Below the pieces are notes generated by a model. It was not told where the DNA came from. It saw nothing but the letters and a program-made list of their open reading frames with translations, and searched no databases. A stretch of 64,000 nt of DNA, taken from the NCBI RefSeq assembly GCF_937616625.2, contig NC_065577.1, positions 3,699,001-3,763,000 of the forward strand. Reading direction: 5' to 3'. The first letter of the stretch is position 1. Each line of letters begins with the position of its first letter. Shown here piece by piece: positions 46,199 through 58,773 of this stretch. This DNA is from Mercurialis annua. Lineage: Eukaryota; Streptophyta; Magnoliopsida; Malpighiales; Euphorbiaceae. A program made the position numbers and the translations under genes.

Positions 46199-46783
46199 CA
46201 AAGAAAGAGTCTAATGGGCTTATAAATAACCTTGTCCCACAAGCCGAAACCTTCATTTTTATTGTTATGATAAGGTTAATCCATGATAAATACTTATCTC
46301 TTTAAACCTTAATCCATGATTTTAAAAATAATTATCATAATTTTTCAAATTTTAAGAATATATTAGCGGTATCTAGTATTTCAATATTATATTATTTATT
46401 AGTGTAATTTATAAAAACATAACAGATTTTTAAAAATAAGGCTGGCTGGAAAAACCCTGACTTTTGTTTTGATTTTCAATTCTACCCCAACGTTGCAATT
46501 TTTTCAATTTTACCCTATTTTATATTTTTCAATTTTTTCAATTTTACCCTAAAAATAATCTCTAAACAAAAGTGTGCGCAGTTTAAGCCCCTTAACACCT
46601 GGTGTTCATTATAGCCAACTCAGACCTCAGTCCATCATCTGCTAATCACACACATAAATCTGACTGATTTCTCTACACGCTTTCTCTCTCTAAAAAGATT
46701 AAAATTAAAATCAAATTCAAATTTTCTCTCTCTAACTAAAAACTATCCAAAATCACTAGGGTTTTCAACAGCTGGATCCAACA
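46199..46783 (+). promoter_or_regulatory. upstream region and 5' leader of the DRP3 gene
   Basis: The first about 390 bp are AT-rich and featureless apart from repeated TTTTTCAATTTTACCCT. From about 46590 the sequence becomes pyrimidine-rich (CTCTCTCTC runs near 46685 and 46728), as in plant 5' leaders. A reverse telo-box TAGGGTTT lies at 46757-46764, 20 bp before the ATG. No good TATA box is seen. Confidence 0.5.
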
Positions 46784-49700
46784 ATGGCAGAAGAGCCTAC
46801 ATCGCCGTCACACACGGCGGCGTCGTCGGCAGCGGCACAATCGCAGCAATCTCAAGCAGCGCCGCTAGGTTCATCAGTGATTCCTATAGTGAACAAGTTA
46901 CAAGACATATTCGCGCAACTCGGAAGCCAGTCGACGATCGAGCTGCCGCAAGTGGCAGTTGTCGGAAGTCAAAGCAGCGGGAAATCTAGCGTGCTTGAGT
47001 CGCTCGTCGGGAGGGATTTCTTGCCACGTGGAAACGAAATTTGTACTCGACGACCGCTTGTTTTACAGCTGTTGCAAACTAAGAGGAAAGCTGACGACAG
47101 TGAAGAAGAGTGGGGAGAGTTTTTACATCTTCCTGGCAAGCGGTTTTATGATTTTTCTGAGATCCGTAGAGAAATTCAGGTATGTTCATTTATTTTAATT
47201 TTTCTAAACGTTTCTGTACATATTTGATTTTGTTTATTTTTTTATGTTATTTGTTTTAGAAGCTCCAGTTTTTGTGTAATTTAAATTATAGGCGTAATTG
47301 TTGTAATGTTTTATGTAAAACGGTTATTGAGTAAATTTTAGTGTTAGGTTTGATTATTGAAATATTAGACAGTTGAAGTTTTGATTTAAAATAAGGTGAA
47401 TTAGTGCTATACAGATTAATGCTTCTGTTTATATGAATGTGTGATTCTTTTGATTGAAGAGAGTTCGAAAATGTTGTAGTTAAGCGGAGCTGTGGCGAGG
47501 TAAATTAATACGGAATTTGGTGCTGTCACAGAGGAAAGAACTTTGATGGCTTATTGATGTAAAAGGAATTAATGATTTCATAAGCTGCTATTGTACTAGA
47601 GGAAGTTGTGCTAACTCTAAAGTTTTAGCTTAATTAGGTTTTGGTTGCTTTATTTGTCTTCTTGTTGATGGGATTAATTGTTTAGCATGTATCAATTATT
47701 TTCCTTACTGGATTTTCCTTTTGTCTTAAATTCTAGCTGTTGAGAATTGCTTGTAGATGAGTACTTTTGCACCAAATATATAGGAAAATAAAAGGGTGGA
47801 AAGTAGCTGGCAATACCGAATTTTGATATATTAGCAGGAAATCTTCAATCTTTCTTCTCTGTCCTTTAATTGTAATTGTATGTTAATTTGAATGTGAATC
47901 TTGCACCGAGTCAATTCTTTTGAACAAGAGCTCTGCCTGTACAAAAGCTGAAGCACAAATGATAGTTTAGAGACTCTAATCAAGGATCTTAAACAGAAGC
48001 TTAGTATGACTGAACTAAACAATATAATTAAATTGTCTGAATGTAGCTTTGATGTCAGTAATACACATAGTTGTCTGCACTTCAAGGGTAGCTTATCTTA
48101 AATCTCATGTGGGGTTCTGGTTTTATTAGGCTAATAGTTAAGTATGAACAACAGCTGTTTTTCAAATCAATAATAGTTTGAATCTTCTATAGGCTGAGAC
48201 GGCTAAGGAAGCTGGGGAAAACAAAGGTGTCTCAGACAAGCAGATTCGTTTGAAGATTTTTTCACCAAATGTTCTCGATATCACACTTGTTGACTTGCCC
48301 GGGATAACTAAGGTTCCTGTAGGCGATCAACCCTCTGATATTGAAGCACGGATTAGAACCATGATCATGTCGTATATTAAGAAACCAAGCTGTCTAATTC
48401 TAGCCGTTACACCAGCCAATTCAGATTTAGCCAACTCAGATGCTCTCCAGATTGCAGGAAATGCTGATCCTGATGGTGGATTTTACTTGTGCCATTTTAT
48501 GTGGATATTTTTTTTTGTTTTTTCCCCCTCATAGAAACTCACATTCTGGTCTTCTGTTGATACTTGATAGGTTACAGAACTATTGGAGTAATTACAAAGG
48601 TGACTATCTCTTTCCAAAATCGGATAGTGGTTGCAAATTAGCACTTTCTTGTGCTTTCTGACACATTTCGTTCTTGACTTCAGTTGGATATTATGGACAG
48701 AGGTACTGATGCTCGTAATCTACTGCTTGGAAAAGTGATCCCTCTTCGACTTGGCTATGTTGGTGTGGTTAACCGGAGTCAAGAGGTAATAATATAAAAG
48801 AACTGTGGTGCACGCTTTGATCTGGTGATTTCAAGTCTACATAACATTTCTCATGTCTTATTGTTCTTCTTACATGGATACTTTGTCTAGGAAAATGACA
48901 GATATAATGTTGATGTTCTTAGGACTTAGAGTCTATTTATCACTCTGTTCGTTGCTTTGTACGAGTATTTGTATTAGTTAATTTTGGTTTTGGACCATTC
49001 GCTGTTAATTACTATTTAACATTTTGTTCAGTGAGTGTACCAGGAGGTTGATGCATGTTGTAGTCTTGTTTTCCACATTGGATTATGAAGATATAAGATG
49101 GAATAAATATGAACACCGAAGTTCTCTAGTAACCTTTTAATGCGATAAATTAATTGGTGATTTAATTTTTTATTAAATTGCTTCAGTACTTAAAAAAGAA
49201 TCGAAAATCCTGATATTGGTAACATAACTTGGCATAACTATCTACCATGTCTGTCTCTGAGACAATTTGACCATATGCACATGGTTATTTGCTTGTTGGA
49301 AAGCTAATTGTCTGTCCAAACTGCTTCCAATCCACATTCAGGACTGGAAAATTTTGGTAATTGTGAAAAAATGATCTTGGCTTATTGAGTTTTGCCCACC
49401 GTGCAGGATATTATACTCGATCGAAGTATCAAGGATGCACTTGCAGCAGAGGAGAAGTTTTTCCGCAGTCGTCCAGTATGACTGTCCAATCTTATAATTT
49501 CTATTTCATTGAATTATTTAAAAAAATTCTATTTCATTGTTGGGTGTAAAATCAATTGTAATATTCTTTCTTTTCTCCTTTATCTTATTTGCTGTAATTT
49601 TTTGTCTAGGTATACAATGGGCTAGCTGATCGCTGTGGTGTTCCTCAGTTAGCTAAGAAGTTGAACCAGGTAGATCATTGGACAATTGAATACTTAGATT

Positions 49701-52700
49701 GTTAAACAGGCATGACCATTCATATGTTAGTATTTGCTTCTTGTTCTGCATGTTGCATATACTGCAATGGTTATTGCTTCCGCTTACTCTCTTTGTCGCC
49801 TTATTAATTTTGCTATAATTTTTTTGATTGCTGTTGTTTCTATTTCAAATTGATAGGATTATGTGAAAGTTCTTGGTAATGTTGTTTCTAGATTTAATCT
49901 TATCACTAATTTACTGATTTTAGCATTGTTATTTTTCTCCTCAGGTTCTTGTTCAACATATCAGAGCCATACTACCAGGGCTGAAGTCACGCATAACTTC
50001 TGCATTGGTTTCCCTGGCAAAGGAACATGCAAGTTATGGAGAAATCACAGAATCAAAGGCATGCATACTTGATTTAAAATGTACCTTTTTTTATGGTTGA
50101 ACTTGAAACTATTTCCAACATCAACTCTACACTATCAAGGTCTTATGCGGAGTATGATCTTTTAGTTGCGAGTTACGACTTGCAACTATAACAATTTGGC
50201 TCTCAGAATTGATGAGAAAGTGGAAAAGTCTGACCCTGGACAATTTCTGCACTTAGTACATGTGCCTGAGAGTAGTTAATTGATACTGTTCTAAAATTTA
50301 GGCTCAAGGGTATGTTTTTCTTGTGCCTAACAATCAACTGGCTAGTCCATATTTCTGTTCCAGTCATGATTACTCTCACTATATCAATGATCTGATAATG
50401 CCATCTGGATGAATAGCTCTTAAAGTGCAACTTAAATTCCAAAGTGACAGCTGTCTGTTCTGGATGTCTTTAATATGCAATTGCTTGGATATTTTTAATG
50501 TGCTTTTCCCAGCTATCTATAGAAGTGTATGGTTTGATTCTTCTTGCTGATACAATCTTTATTTTTTTCTTTCTAATGACTTTTTCCAAAACATTTTGCA
50601 ACAGGCTGGTCAGGGAGCACTTCTCCTAAACATTCTTTCAAAATACGCAGAGGGTAACTCTTGTCATTCCTACTTTATTATGCTTGGTTAAGATTTTCGG
50701 TAAAGCATTCGACGCATAGTTAAAGATTATTAATTGTATTGAATTTCTTGTTGAATGCAGCATTTTCTTCAATGGTAGAGGGTAAAAATGAAGAAATGTC
50801 AACTTTAGAGCTGTCTGGTGGAGCACGCATCCACTATATATTTCAAAATATCTTTGTGAAGAGTTTAGAGGTGTGCATGTCAATATTTGGTGACAGTTCA
50901 TCAATACTATTTGTTTTATCAGATTTGTCATTGAAGTGCATATTATGTGTAGTTCAGTTTTATTTGCTAGGTTAGATTCCTCTTCTCTGCTTTGTTTAAA
51001 ATTATATAGGCCAATTATTTACAATAAATTGAAGACTACATTTGAGGTAACATTCAATAATTTTTTTTGGTCAAGCTGGAATAAATCTCAGAGATGAGGT
51101 GAGGCTAGATTTAATTGTTTTGGCTCTTATTCACTATTAAAATTGTTTCGTTCTCTTGAAGTTACCTAGATTTATTACTGGAGGTTAATAGGGTCGAGTG
51201 ACAGCATTATTGGGGTTCACTTGCTTTATTTTTTATTTTGCAGTCAATGATATTCTCTTTGTTCCTCTTCTTTTTATTTTATGGTGAGGTTGCAGAGGTT
51301 AATGATTTTTTTTAAAGTCTATATTTGCAAAGCAGTCCAAGTTCTGGGTTTACATTGTCCGTCATCTTTGATAGAAGAAACAGAGCAAACAAAGTGTAGG
51401 TAAATGCCATTAGAAAGCTTCCAATTCAAGAATAATGAAGTTTAGGAGGTCTAACTAGCTGAATTGTTGACTCTGAAAATGAGGCATAAGTCGGTGATAA
51501 GTTATTGTACAATTTTCTTGGGTGTTTATCTTTGTGTACTGTTAGATAAACATCTATAGTATTACTATACATAAAAATGTCATGAATGGATGTTACAGTA
51601 GATTAGGAGTTGTTTGGAGTACTAGTTATGCCAAGAGAAGAAGTGTAGTAATATTAAAGCGAAGATGGTGGAGAGATTAAAGTTATGTCAGGCCTTTTTA
51701 ACCTCATCTAACACAATGGGATCACTATTACTTTTTTGATTTATTTTCTCTTAGTTCAAAAAATACTTAGTTATGGCCATATGGTATGCCTAGCTGTGTT
51801 ATACTTTTATCCTTCTATTTGACGACAGAGAGTCTCATGAGCAAATTATGTAGCACTGTTTGAGTAATATGACATGGAAGTTGATGGTATACAGGATGTA
51901 TGGGATACTGTACAATCTGATGTGCTAACATTTTTCTTGCAGGAGGTTGATCCATGTGAGGACTTGACCGATGATGACATTCGAACTGCCATTCAAAATG
52001 CAACTGGTCCTAGATCTGCACTATTTGTGCCGGAAGTAAGTTTTATTTCCTTTCTCCCCTTTTCACGAAAATCTTTTGAATTTAAATAGCTCAGATTTTT
52101 CTATAATTGTAGTTTGTTTGTTTTTTTCCTCCTTTAATTATATCATTTTCTAAATAAATTTGTGCAGGTGCCATTTGAAGTTCTCATTCGAAGGCAAATA
52201 GCTCGTTTATTAGATCCAAGCCTCCAGTGTGCTAGGTTTATATATGATGAACTAATGAAGGTAACTTTTGTATTTATGGTCCAACACTGTCAATCACGCA
52301 CTTTCATCTCATCATAAACTGTCTCATTTTCTCCAGATGAGCCATCGCTGTCTAGTAAATGAACTACAAAGATTTCCTGTTCTAAGAAAGCGTATGGATG
52401 AAGTTATTGGGAACTTTTTGCGAGATGGTCTGGAACCATCTGAGACAATGATTGGCCACATTATTGAAATGGAGGTAATAATGAAAACAAGTTGTGTGTA
52501 ATATCTGATTGTGCTGCAACCGTCTTATCCTTTTATGATGCATTTGTTACTCTGACTCTTTTGTTTCCCTCAATAGCACTCACCGGTTTTTGTGCTATTT
52601 TTTTTGAATAACATTATTTATAGTGATAATGAAAGGTTTATCTAGCATCTGGTGCAAATAAAATTAATACAGGCATGTAGCTTTTACACCTCTTATGTTC

Positions 52701-55700
52701 TGTAACTGAACCATCGAAGCAGTGCTTGGGCTAGAAATTTGCTGTGGTGGTCAGCCATGGGACTAAGGATTCCCTAATGCTTATATGTTGATCTGGGCCT
52801 TTGGCAGTTGTATCTATGAATGTCTGGTCTTAGTCTCTTAGATACATCGACCAATCATTTAATTTCTTTAGATAACTTTGTAGTCATACCTTCTATTTCA
52901 GCTTGACAATTTGAAACTTTCTATTCTGTTAGGTTCTATTACCCAATGTTTTAGAAATCGGACCGGACCGGCCGGTTCAACCGGGAACCGAAGGTCAGTC
53001 CGGTTTAATTGTGCATAAAGACCCGGATTTGCGGTTTAACCGTGATAAACCGGAAAAAACCGCATAGAACCGGAGAACCGGTTACACTTTCAAACCGGCC
53101 GGTTTCAAAAATCTAAAGTAAATTGTTGAGGGTTTAGGCGGTGATCCAAAACTGATGATTTTGGAGAAAAGAGGAAATTACAACGGCAATCAGAACTGAA
53201 ACAATAACAGTGACGTTTTTAGTCGAAAGTGTATGTCGTGGCAAATGATGATGCTGTAACGATCTCTTGAAGCGGCGGCGCCGGTTTTAGATTTAAATTC
53301 TAACTGTTTATGTTTTCTATAATCAGGTATTTGCAAATATTGGACAACAAAGATATGAAAGAAGTGAAGAATAAGAAATAAGTTTATTAAGATATGAATT
53401 TTGTGAAGAGTTATTCATTTTTGTTGAAGGACCTATGCTTCAACACTGCCGTCATTTTATGAAGAATTGTTTTGTTTTCTTAGGAAAAAGATGATGGTGG
53501 GTAGTTAGGGTTAGTGAAGTTATGATGAGTTTAAGTATTGGGCCAGGCTCATGTTAAAATAATTGTGGACTTGTGGATGCTCCTTTAAGAATAGCAAGTT
53601 ATTTTAATTTAAAGTTCAATTTAATAATGTTATATTTTTTCATATAAATTACACAGACATATAGTTTTAACGGTTGAATCGCCGGTTGAACCGTGAATCG
53701 GTAGCTCCACCGGTTCTGTCACCGTTTCGGTTTTTAAAACACTGCTATTACCAATACTGATACTTCTATATTGTTTAAGAGATCTGGAGTGCTTGTTTGA
53801 ACTTATGTTTAATGGGCAAACCTTTTGAATTATTTTTCAGATGGATTACATAAACACCTCGCATCCAAATTTTGTTGGTGGTAGTAAGGCTGTTGAGAAT
53901 GCCATGCAACAGATAAAGTCTTCTAGGGCTGTTTCTCTACCTATTAGACAAAAGGTATTTGTTACTACACAATTTGACATTGTTTTATTTCTTATGTTAT
54001 GTTCTTAATGAATTTGCTGCCATCTTTTCTTTTGTTTTTGTTTCTGCTTTTCAATTCTTATGTTGAATAGGATGGTATAGAACCTGATAAGGCACCAGCG
54101 TCAGAGAGGAGCCTTAAATCTCGGGCTATTCTTGCTAGACAAGTAAATGGAATGTTGGCTGAGCAGGCATGAATATCCATTCAATTTCTTGCTTAGTTCT
54201 GGAAATACATGTTTACTAACAAGTCTATAACTGCTTTTATTCTGGTTCATTTACTTTCTATTGTATGTTTTCATTGGTTTGATATGCAGGGAGTTCGTCC
54301 TGGAGCCGATATGGAAAAAGTTGCTCCTCCAGGTTCTTTACTTTTATTTAGAAGAGTTCTAATATAAATAAATTTGCAAATTTCTCATCTCCTCTTCTGG
54401 CTACCCCTCTCTTTTTCTACCTCAATGGAGTCATGTAGCAATGCTTTTACGAATTAATTTATCATTAGTTTTGAACAGCTTCAAATTCTGAATTTTTGAA
54501 TTGACAATTATTCAGGGAATGCCACAAGCGTTTCAAGTTGGGGTATTTCATCTATTTTTGGTGGGAGTGATAGCTCTCGTGTATCCGCTAAAGAGAATAC
54601 AACTAACAAGTCGTATATGGAGCCAGTTAACCACATGGACGCTTTGGAGCAAAGCTTTTCTATCATCCAGTTGAGAGAGGTATAGACATTAGTTGTTTTT
54701 GTATGAAATTCATCAATTACTTCCCAATCTGCATCCGTTTGAATTTTTATTCTGTTTGATTCAGTTTCAATTATTTCTAAATGCTCGTGGTTTGTGTTTC
54801 TAAGCCTCCAATTATGTTGAGGCCCTCAGATAATCACTCAGAGCACGAGGCTGTTGAAATTGCAATCACTAAATTGCTATTGAGATCTTACTATGACATT
54901 GTTCGGAAGAATATTGAGGACTCCGTACCCAAAGCAATTATGCACTTTCTGGTAATTATTGAGCTTTGTAGACATACCTATTACTCTTTTAGTTCCGTCT
55001 TGTTGAGTTTCTTAAGCATGCATATCTTGATTTTATAGTGTCTAAAAGTTCTCTTCGAAATGTCAGATTTAATAGTTCAGCACATTTCATGTATGTGTAT
55101 ACAGTGTTCTGTGAAATTGCTTTGAATTTACAGTACTGTCCTTTTTGAGTCAGAGCAATTTGAGTAGTTAATATTTAATTTTATTTGAGTAGTTCATTAG
55201 TATTCAATTTTATTTGAGGAGTTCATTGATGTACAATTTTCAACAGTTATAGTGAAGGCGTAAAGCAAATTCATACTTAGCACCTACTCTTACCATTTAC
55301 CACATGAGAACACTTCTCAATAATATACTCAACGATCATCCCGCTACCAATTCCCAGATGAATATATTTGATTCTTTAATTTCTTAATTGTTGGCCCCGT
55401 GATAATAGATTCTGTATGGCTACTGGCTAGCTTAATTGATTCCTGGGATCCCATTACAGGTTGATATCTCAGCCAAAATAATGTGGTATGTAATTTTTTG
55501 GGGCTTTAGACTTCAGATGTACATGGGGAATTAGGATTCTCCGAAATCTTAGTGAACATGAGAGGTCAAGTTCACTTAATTTACACCCTTCATAAAAAAT
55601 GAATTGTGTAGATCAATTTAATCTATACACTTTTAGTCTACACCATTCATTTTTCATAAAAGGTATAATTCAAGTGAACTTGACCTATCATGTTCATTAG

Positions 55701-57124
55701 AAGGATAACCTTAATACATGAAGTGTCCGTGCTTGTAGTATATCTAAATTTTTCTGCGTCATTTGCAGCAGCTATCAATGTAACATTTCTTTTCCTATTC
55801 ATACGGTCATGCTTGTTTGTGCTTGTTATTGGTTATTAGCAGTTTTTGTTAGTAAGCTTATATATAAAGGGATTTCGATATTCATAGTTTTATCTATTAT
55901 CATGTAGGTAAACCACACAAAGCGTGAACTGCACAATGTGTTCATTAAAAAACTTTACAGGTGATATGTGGTGCTTTAATGTTAGTCACTTTGATTTCGT
56001 ATAATGAATTGTGCATCTTACATTTTATAATTTTGTTCTCAATGTTGACTTGACAATTGTGTTTTTTCTCATCCTTTATCCTTAACAGAGAAAACCTGTT
56101 TGAAGAGATGCTGCAGGAACCTGAGGAGATAGCCATGAGAAGAAAGCGGACTCGAGAAACACTTAGAGTTCTTCAACAGGCTGTAAAGGTCGGTTTCCTT
56201 ATTCGTTAATTAGCTTAGACTTTTCAAATTTGGATTGTTAAACTACAGTTTTGTTTATTTAACTGTGGATGTTTAAGGCTTGTTTTTTCTTTACCATGAT
56301 CATTATGCATGTTACCACATCATTTGCTGCTGATATCTGGGAAACCAAAAAAAAGAAAAATCATGTTATCATGCGCATGATAGAGATTCTTTCTCTTCCT
56401 AATCTTGAGTTGCGCGAGCGAAAATTCAGTTAAACTTTATTAATTGATCTTTTTGGTTAATTCGGTTAAAGTTTTGTTTTTGGTTAATTCAGTTTAATAA
56501 ATATTTTTATTCGGTTTCGGTTAAGAGTTTCAAAAATTCATCTAACCAAATTAACCAAAATATTTCGTATTTATTTTTGATAGTTATTCTTTATAATTTT
56601 ATTGGTTCAACCAAATTAACCGACTAATTCGGTCGGTTTGGTTTTATATTTTTGATCAAACTGACCATTTGCTCATCCTTAATCTGAGTAGTCTTTGCAA
56701 ACTTAAAATCAAACCAAGCTGCACATCTCTCTACAATTTTTATTCATTGCATATGCTCTCGAATTAGGTTCTGTAGCTATTGCCTATATAATTGCATTGA
56801 TAATGTGTTTAAAGATTGCTGACATATTCATCATTATCTTTATCTCCATAGACATTGGATAACTTGCCATTGGAAACGGAAACAGTTGAAAGGGGATACG
56901 GATTAGGTTCAGATCCAACAGGATTGCCTAAGATCCATGGGCTTCCAACATCATCAATGTATTATTCTTCTAGTAGCGGCTCCGGTGACTACACGGCTTC
57001 TCCTAAGAGGACCCGCAAATCATCTCATTCGGGTGAGCTACAATCTCATTTATATGCTAATGCTGATTCTAATGGAGGCGGACGACCTCACATGCCAGGT
57101 TTCTATCCAACTGTTGATTTATAA
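46784..57124 (+). CDS. DRP3: dynamin-related GTPase, DRP3 type (mitochondrial/peroxisomal fission)
   Basis: Twenty exons join in phase to 841 codons: 46784-47179, 48193-48475, 48571-48599, 48684-48785, 49407-49475, 49610-49669, 49945-50058, 50605-50653, 50761-50870, 51943-52035, 52168-52260, 52337-52474, 53841-53954, 54071-54166, 54290-54332, 54516-54679, 54805-54951, 55908-55960, 56089-56188, 56852-57124. The GTPase domain shows G1 GSQSSGKS (61-68), G2 Thr in ICTRRP (88), G3 DLPG (166-169), G4 TKLD (235-238) and VNRSQ (265-269). A middle domain follows and a GED (about 660-750). No PH or proline-rich domain is present, as in DRP3A/DRP3B (about 780-810 residues), which constrict mitochondria and peroxisomes. 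The N-terminal Ala/Ser/Gln-rich leader is also family-typical. Exon 3 is only 29 nt. Introns 7 and 14 use GC donors. Transposons lie in introns 12 and 17. Which DRP3 paralogue it is cannot be decided. Confidence 0.95.
52944..53744. mobile_element. hAT-type MITE in DRP3 intron 12
   Basis: Ends CAATGTTTTAGAAATCGG and, on the other strand, CAGTGTTTTAAAAACCGA, flanked by the 8-bp duplication CTATTACC (52936-52943, 53745-53752). An 8-bp duplication with CA(G/A)TGTTTTA ends is diagnostic of hAT elements. The subterminal regions are packed with ACCGG/CCGGTT motifs. There is no transposase. It accounts for more than half of the intron. Confidence 0.88.
55553..55696. mobile_element. 144-bp hairpin MITE in DRP3 intron 17
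   Basis: Almost the whole sequence is an inverted repeat: TGAACATGAGAGGTCAAGTT at the left and its near-complement at the right, arms about 60 bp. It is flanked by TTAG on both sides. Transcribed pre-mRNA would form a long imperfect hairpin. Family not assigned. Confidence 0.7.
56400..56690. repeat. GGTTAATTCGGTT-rich repeat in DRP3 intron 19
   Basis: Many copies of GGTTAATTCGGTT/AACCAAATTAACC variants in both orientations, a decayed MITE-like element. Similar motif-rich sequences occur in two introns of the neighbouring GT47 gene. Ends are not resolved. Confidence 0.4.
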
Positions 57125-58773
57125 ACATGCTCACTTATCGAGTTTTTATTTTTGCTCAAATTGCCCGAATGTATTGTATTCATTTGATTGCCAAGTCACC
57201 GTCTTTAGAAGGTCCTCAAAAATTTCATCGCTCCAGACATGTGCAAACTAGGAGTATATGTCCGTAGTTTCTCTAATATAGTATAGAATTATAATTTCAT
57301 TGTTTTACAGAGGCTTCATCGAGAATAATAGGGAGCCAATAATTTACTTCTTTTTGCCCCATTAAAAGCATATATTTTAGTCAAGCTAAAATCTGTTTGC
57401 TGGTTTTTTATTCAGATTGTAGAAACGACATTATGCTTTACAAGTGTTTGCATTGTTGAGCTTATGTTAATATTTATTACTATTTTTAATTTCCTTTTGT
57501 ACTTGTTTAATGTATTTTAATTAACAATTAAGCATGCCATGTCATCATTGACATATTAGCTCATCATTGGTCTCGGTTTCCATAATTTGTTTCACTTAGC
57601 TGTTAGATTTCATAATCTTTGGATCTAAAGTTGACGAAAGATCTTTCTTTAGGTTTGGAAAGCGATCAGGTAGTTCTGAATTGCTGATACACCATGGAAT
57701 GATCCTGATTATTGAGGCGAAAAAATATTTTTAGCTTTACTTTGCAAAAATAGAATATAAAATTAGCAGTACATGCAAATTAGAAGCAATTTAAAAAAAT
57801 TGATTAAAATAGAATATAAAATTAGCAGTACATGCAAATTAGAAGCAATTTAAAAAAATTGATTAAAATAATGAAATTTCAACTGAAAATTTATCTTTGA
57901 ATTTTACATTACAGATTTTCTTACAGCTATAAGATCATAATGAGATTTAATAAAATATTAACTCTAACATAAGACTTCATTACTGAAAAATAGCAGCAAT
58001 AATGTATGATAGGCAAGAGTAACTGGATAGGTGGGGGGTTTATATGAGATTTTAGAGAGATCTATCTGTTTCTGCGGAAAAGAAAGAAACGAACAGAAAA
58101 ATTATTTTAAATATGTAAATACTATTTTTAATATGAATTATTATAAAGGATAAAAAAAGTAAAACCATCTGGATGAATAAGACTAGCTAGTCCATTGCAT
58201 TGAGTATTCTTATACTCAGGCCTTGGCTTTATAGCAATGTGTATGTACTATTTTTTATATGTATTAGTGTAAAGGATAAAATAGAAAAACTAGCTGGATC
58301 AATAAGACTAGCTAGTCCATTGAATTGAGTATTTTAATATTCAGGCCGTGGCTCAATAGTCGACTTGAGTAGCTCAGTCTCAAGGTTAATTCGGTTAATT
58401 TCTAGTCAATTCCGAGTAGTTCTTGAATTGATTTTGTGAATGGTCATGTAGTTCGTGAGTTATTTCAAAAGAAGGACTAAGCTTCGTTTGACAGCGTAAC
58501 TTTAAGAGTGATATTTTGCAGTATCAAATTTAGCAGAGAACTTCCATATTTAGCAGGAAACTTCCATATTCTGAGAACTAAAACTTCAACGTACGAAATT
58601 CAATTTGATTGCCATTTCATACATTTCTATGGATTGGTGGTACTGGTACCTTTACAACCTCTAAAAACTTGACTTTCAAGTTTCAAAAAATGATTAATAC
58701 CTCTCAAATTGCAAGTTTGCATATTAAAAAGGAACTTAAGAGAAGAACTTTTCTTGGTCTGTCAGCTGGTACT
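57125..58773. other. convergent intergenic region with two tandem duplications
   Basis: This is the 3' flank of both genes. A perfect 59-bp tandem duplication spans 57751-57868. A diverged duplication of about 125 bp spans roughly 58120-58350 (shared motif AATAAGACTAGCTAGTCCATTG). No gene. Poly(A) signals could not be assigned with confidence. Confidence 0.6.
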
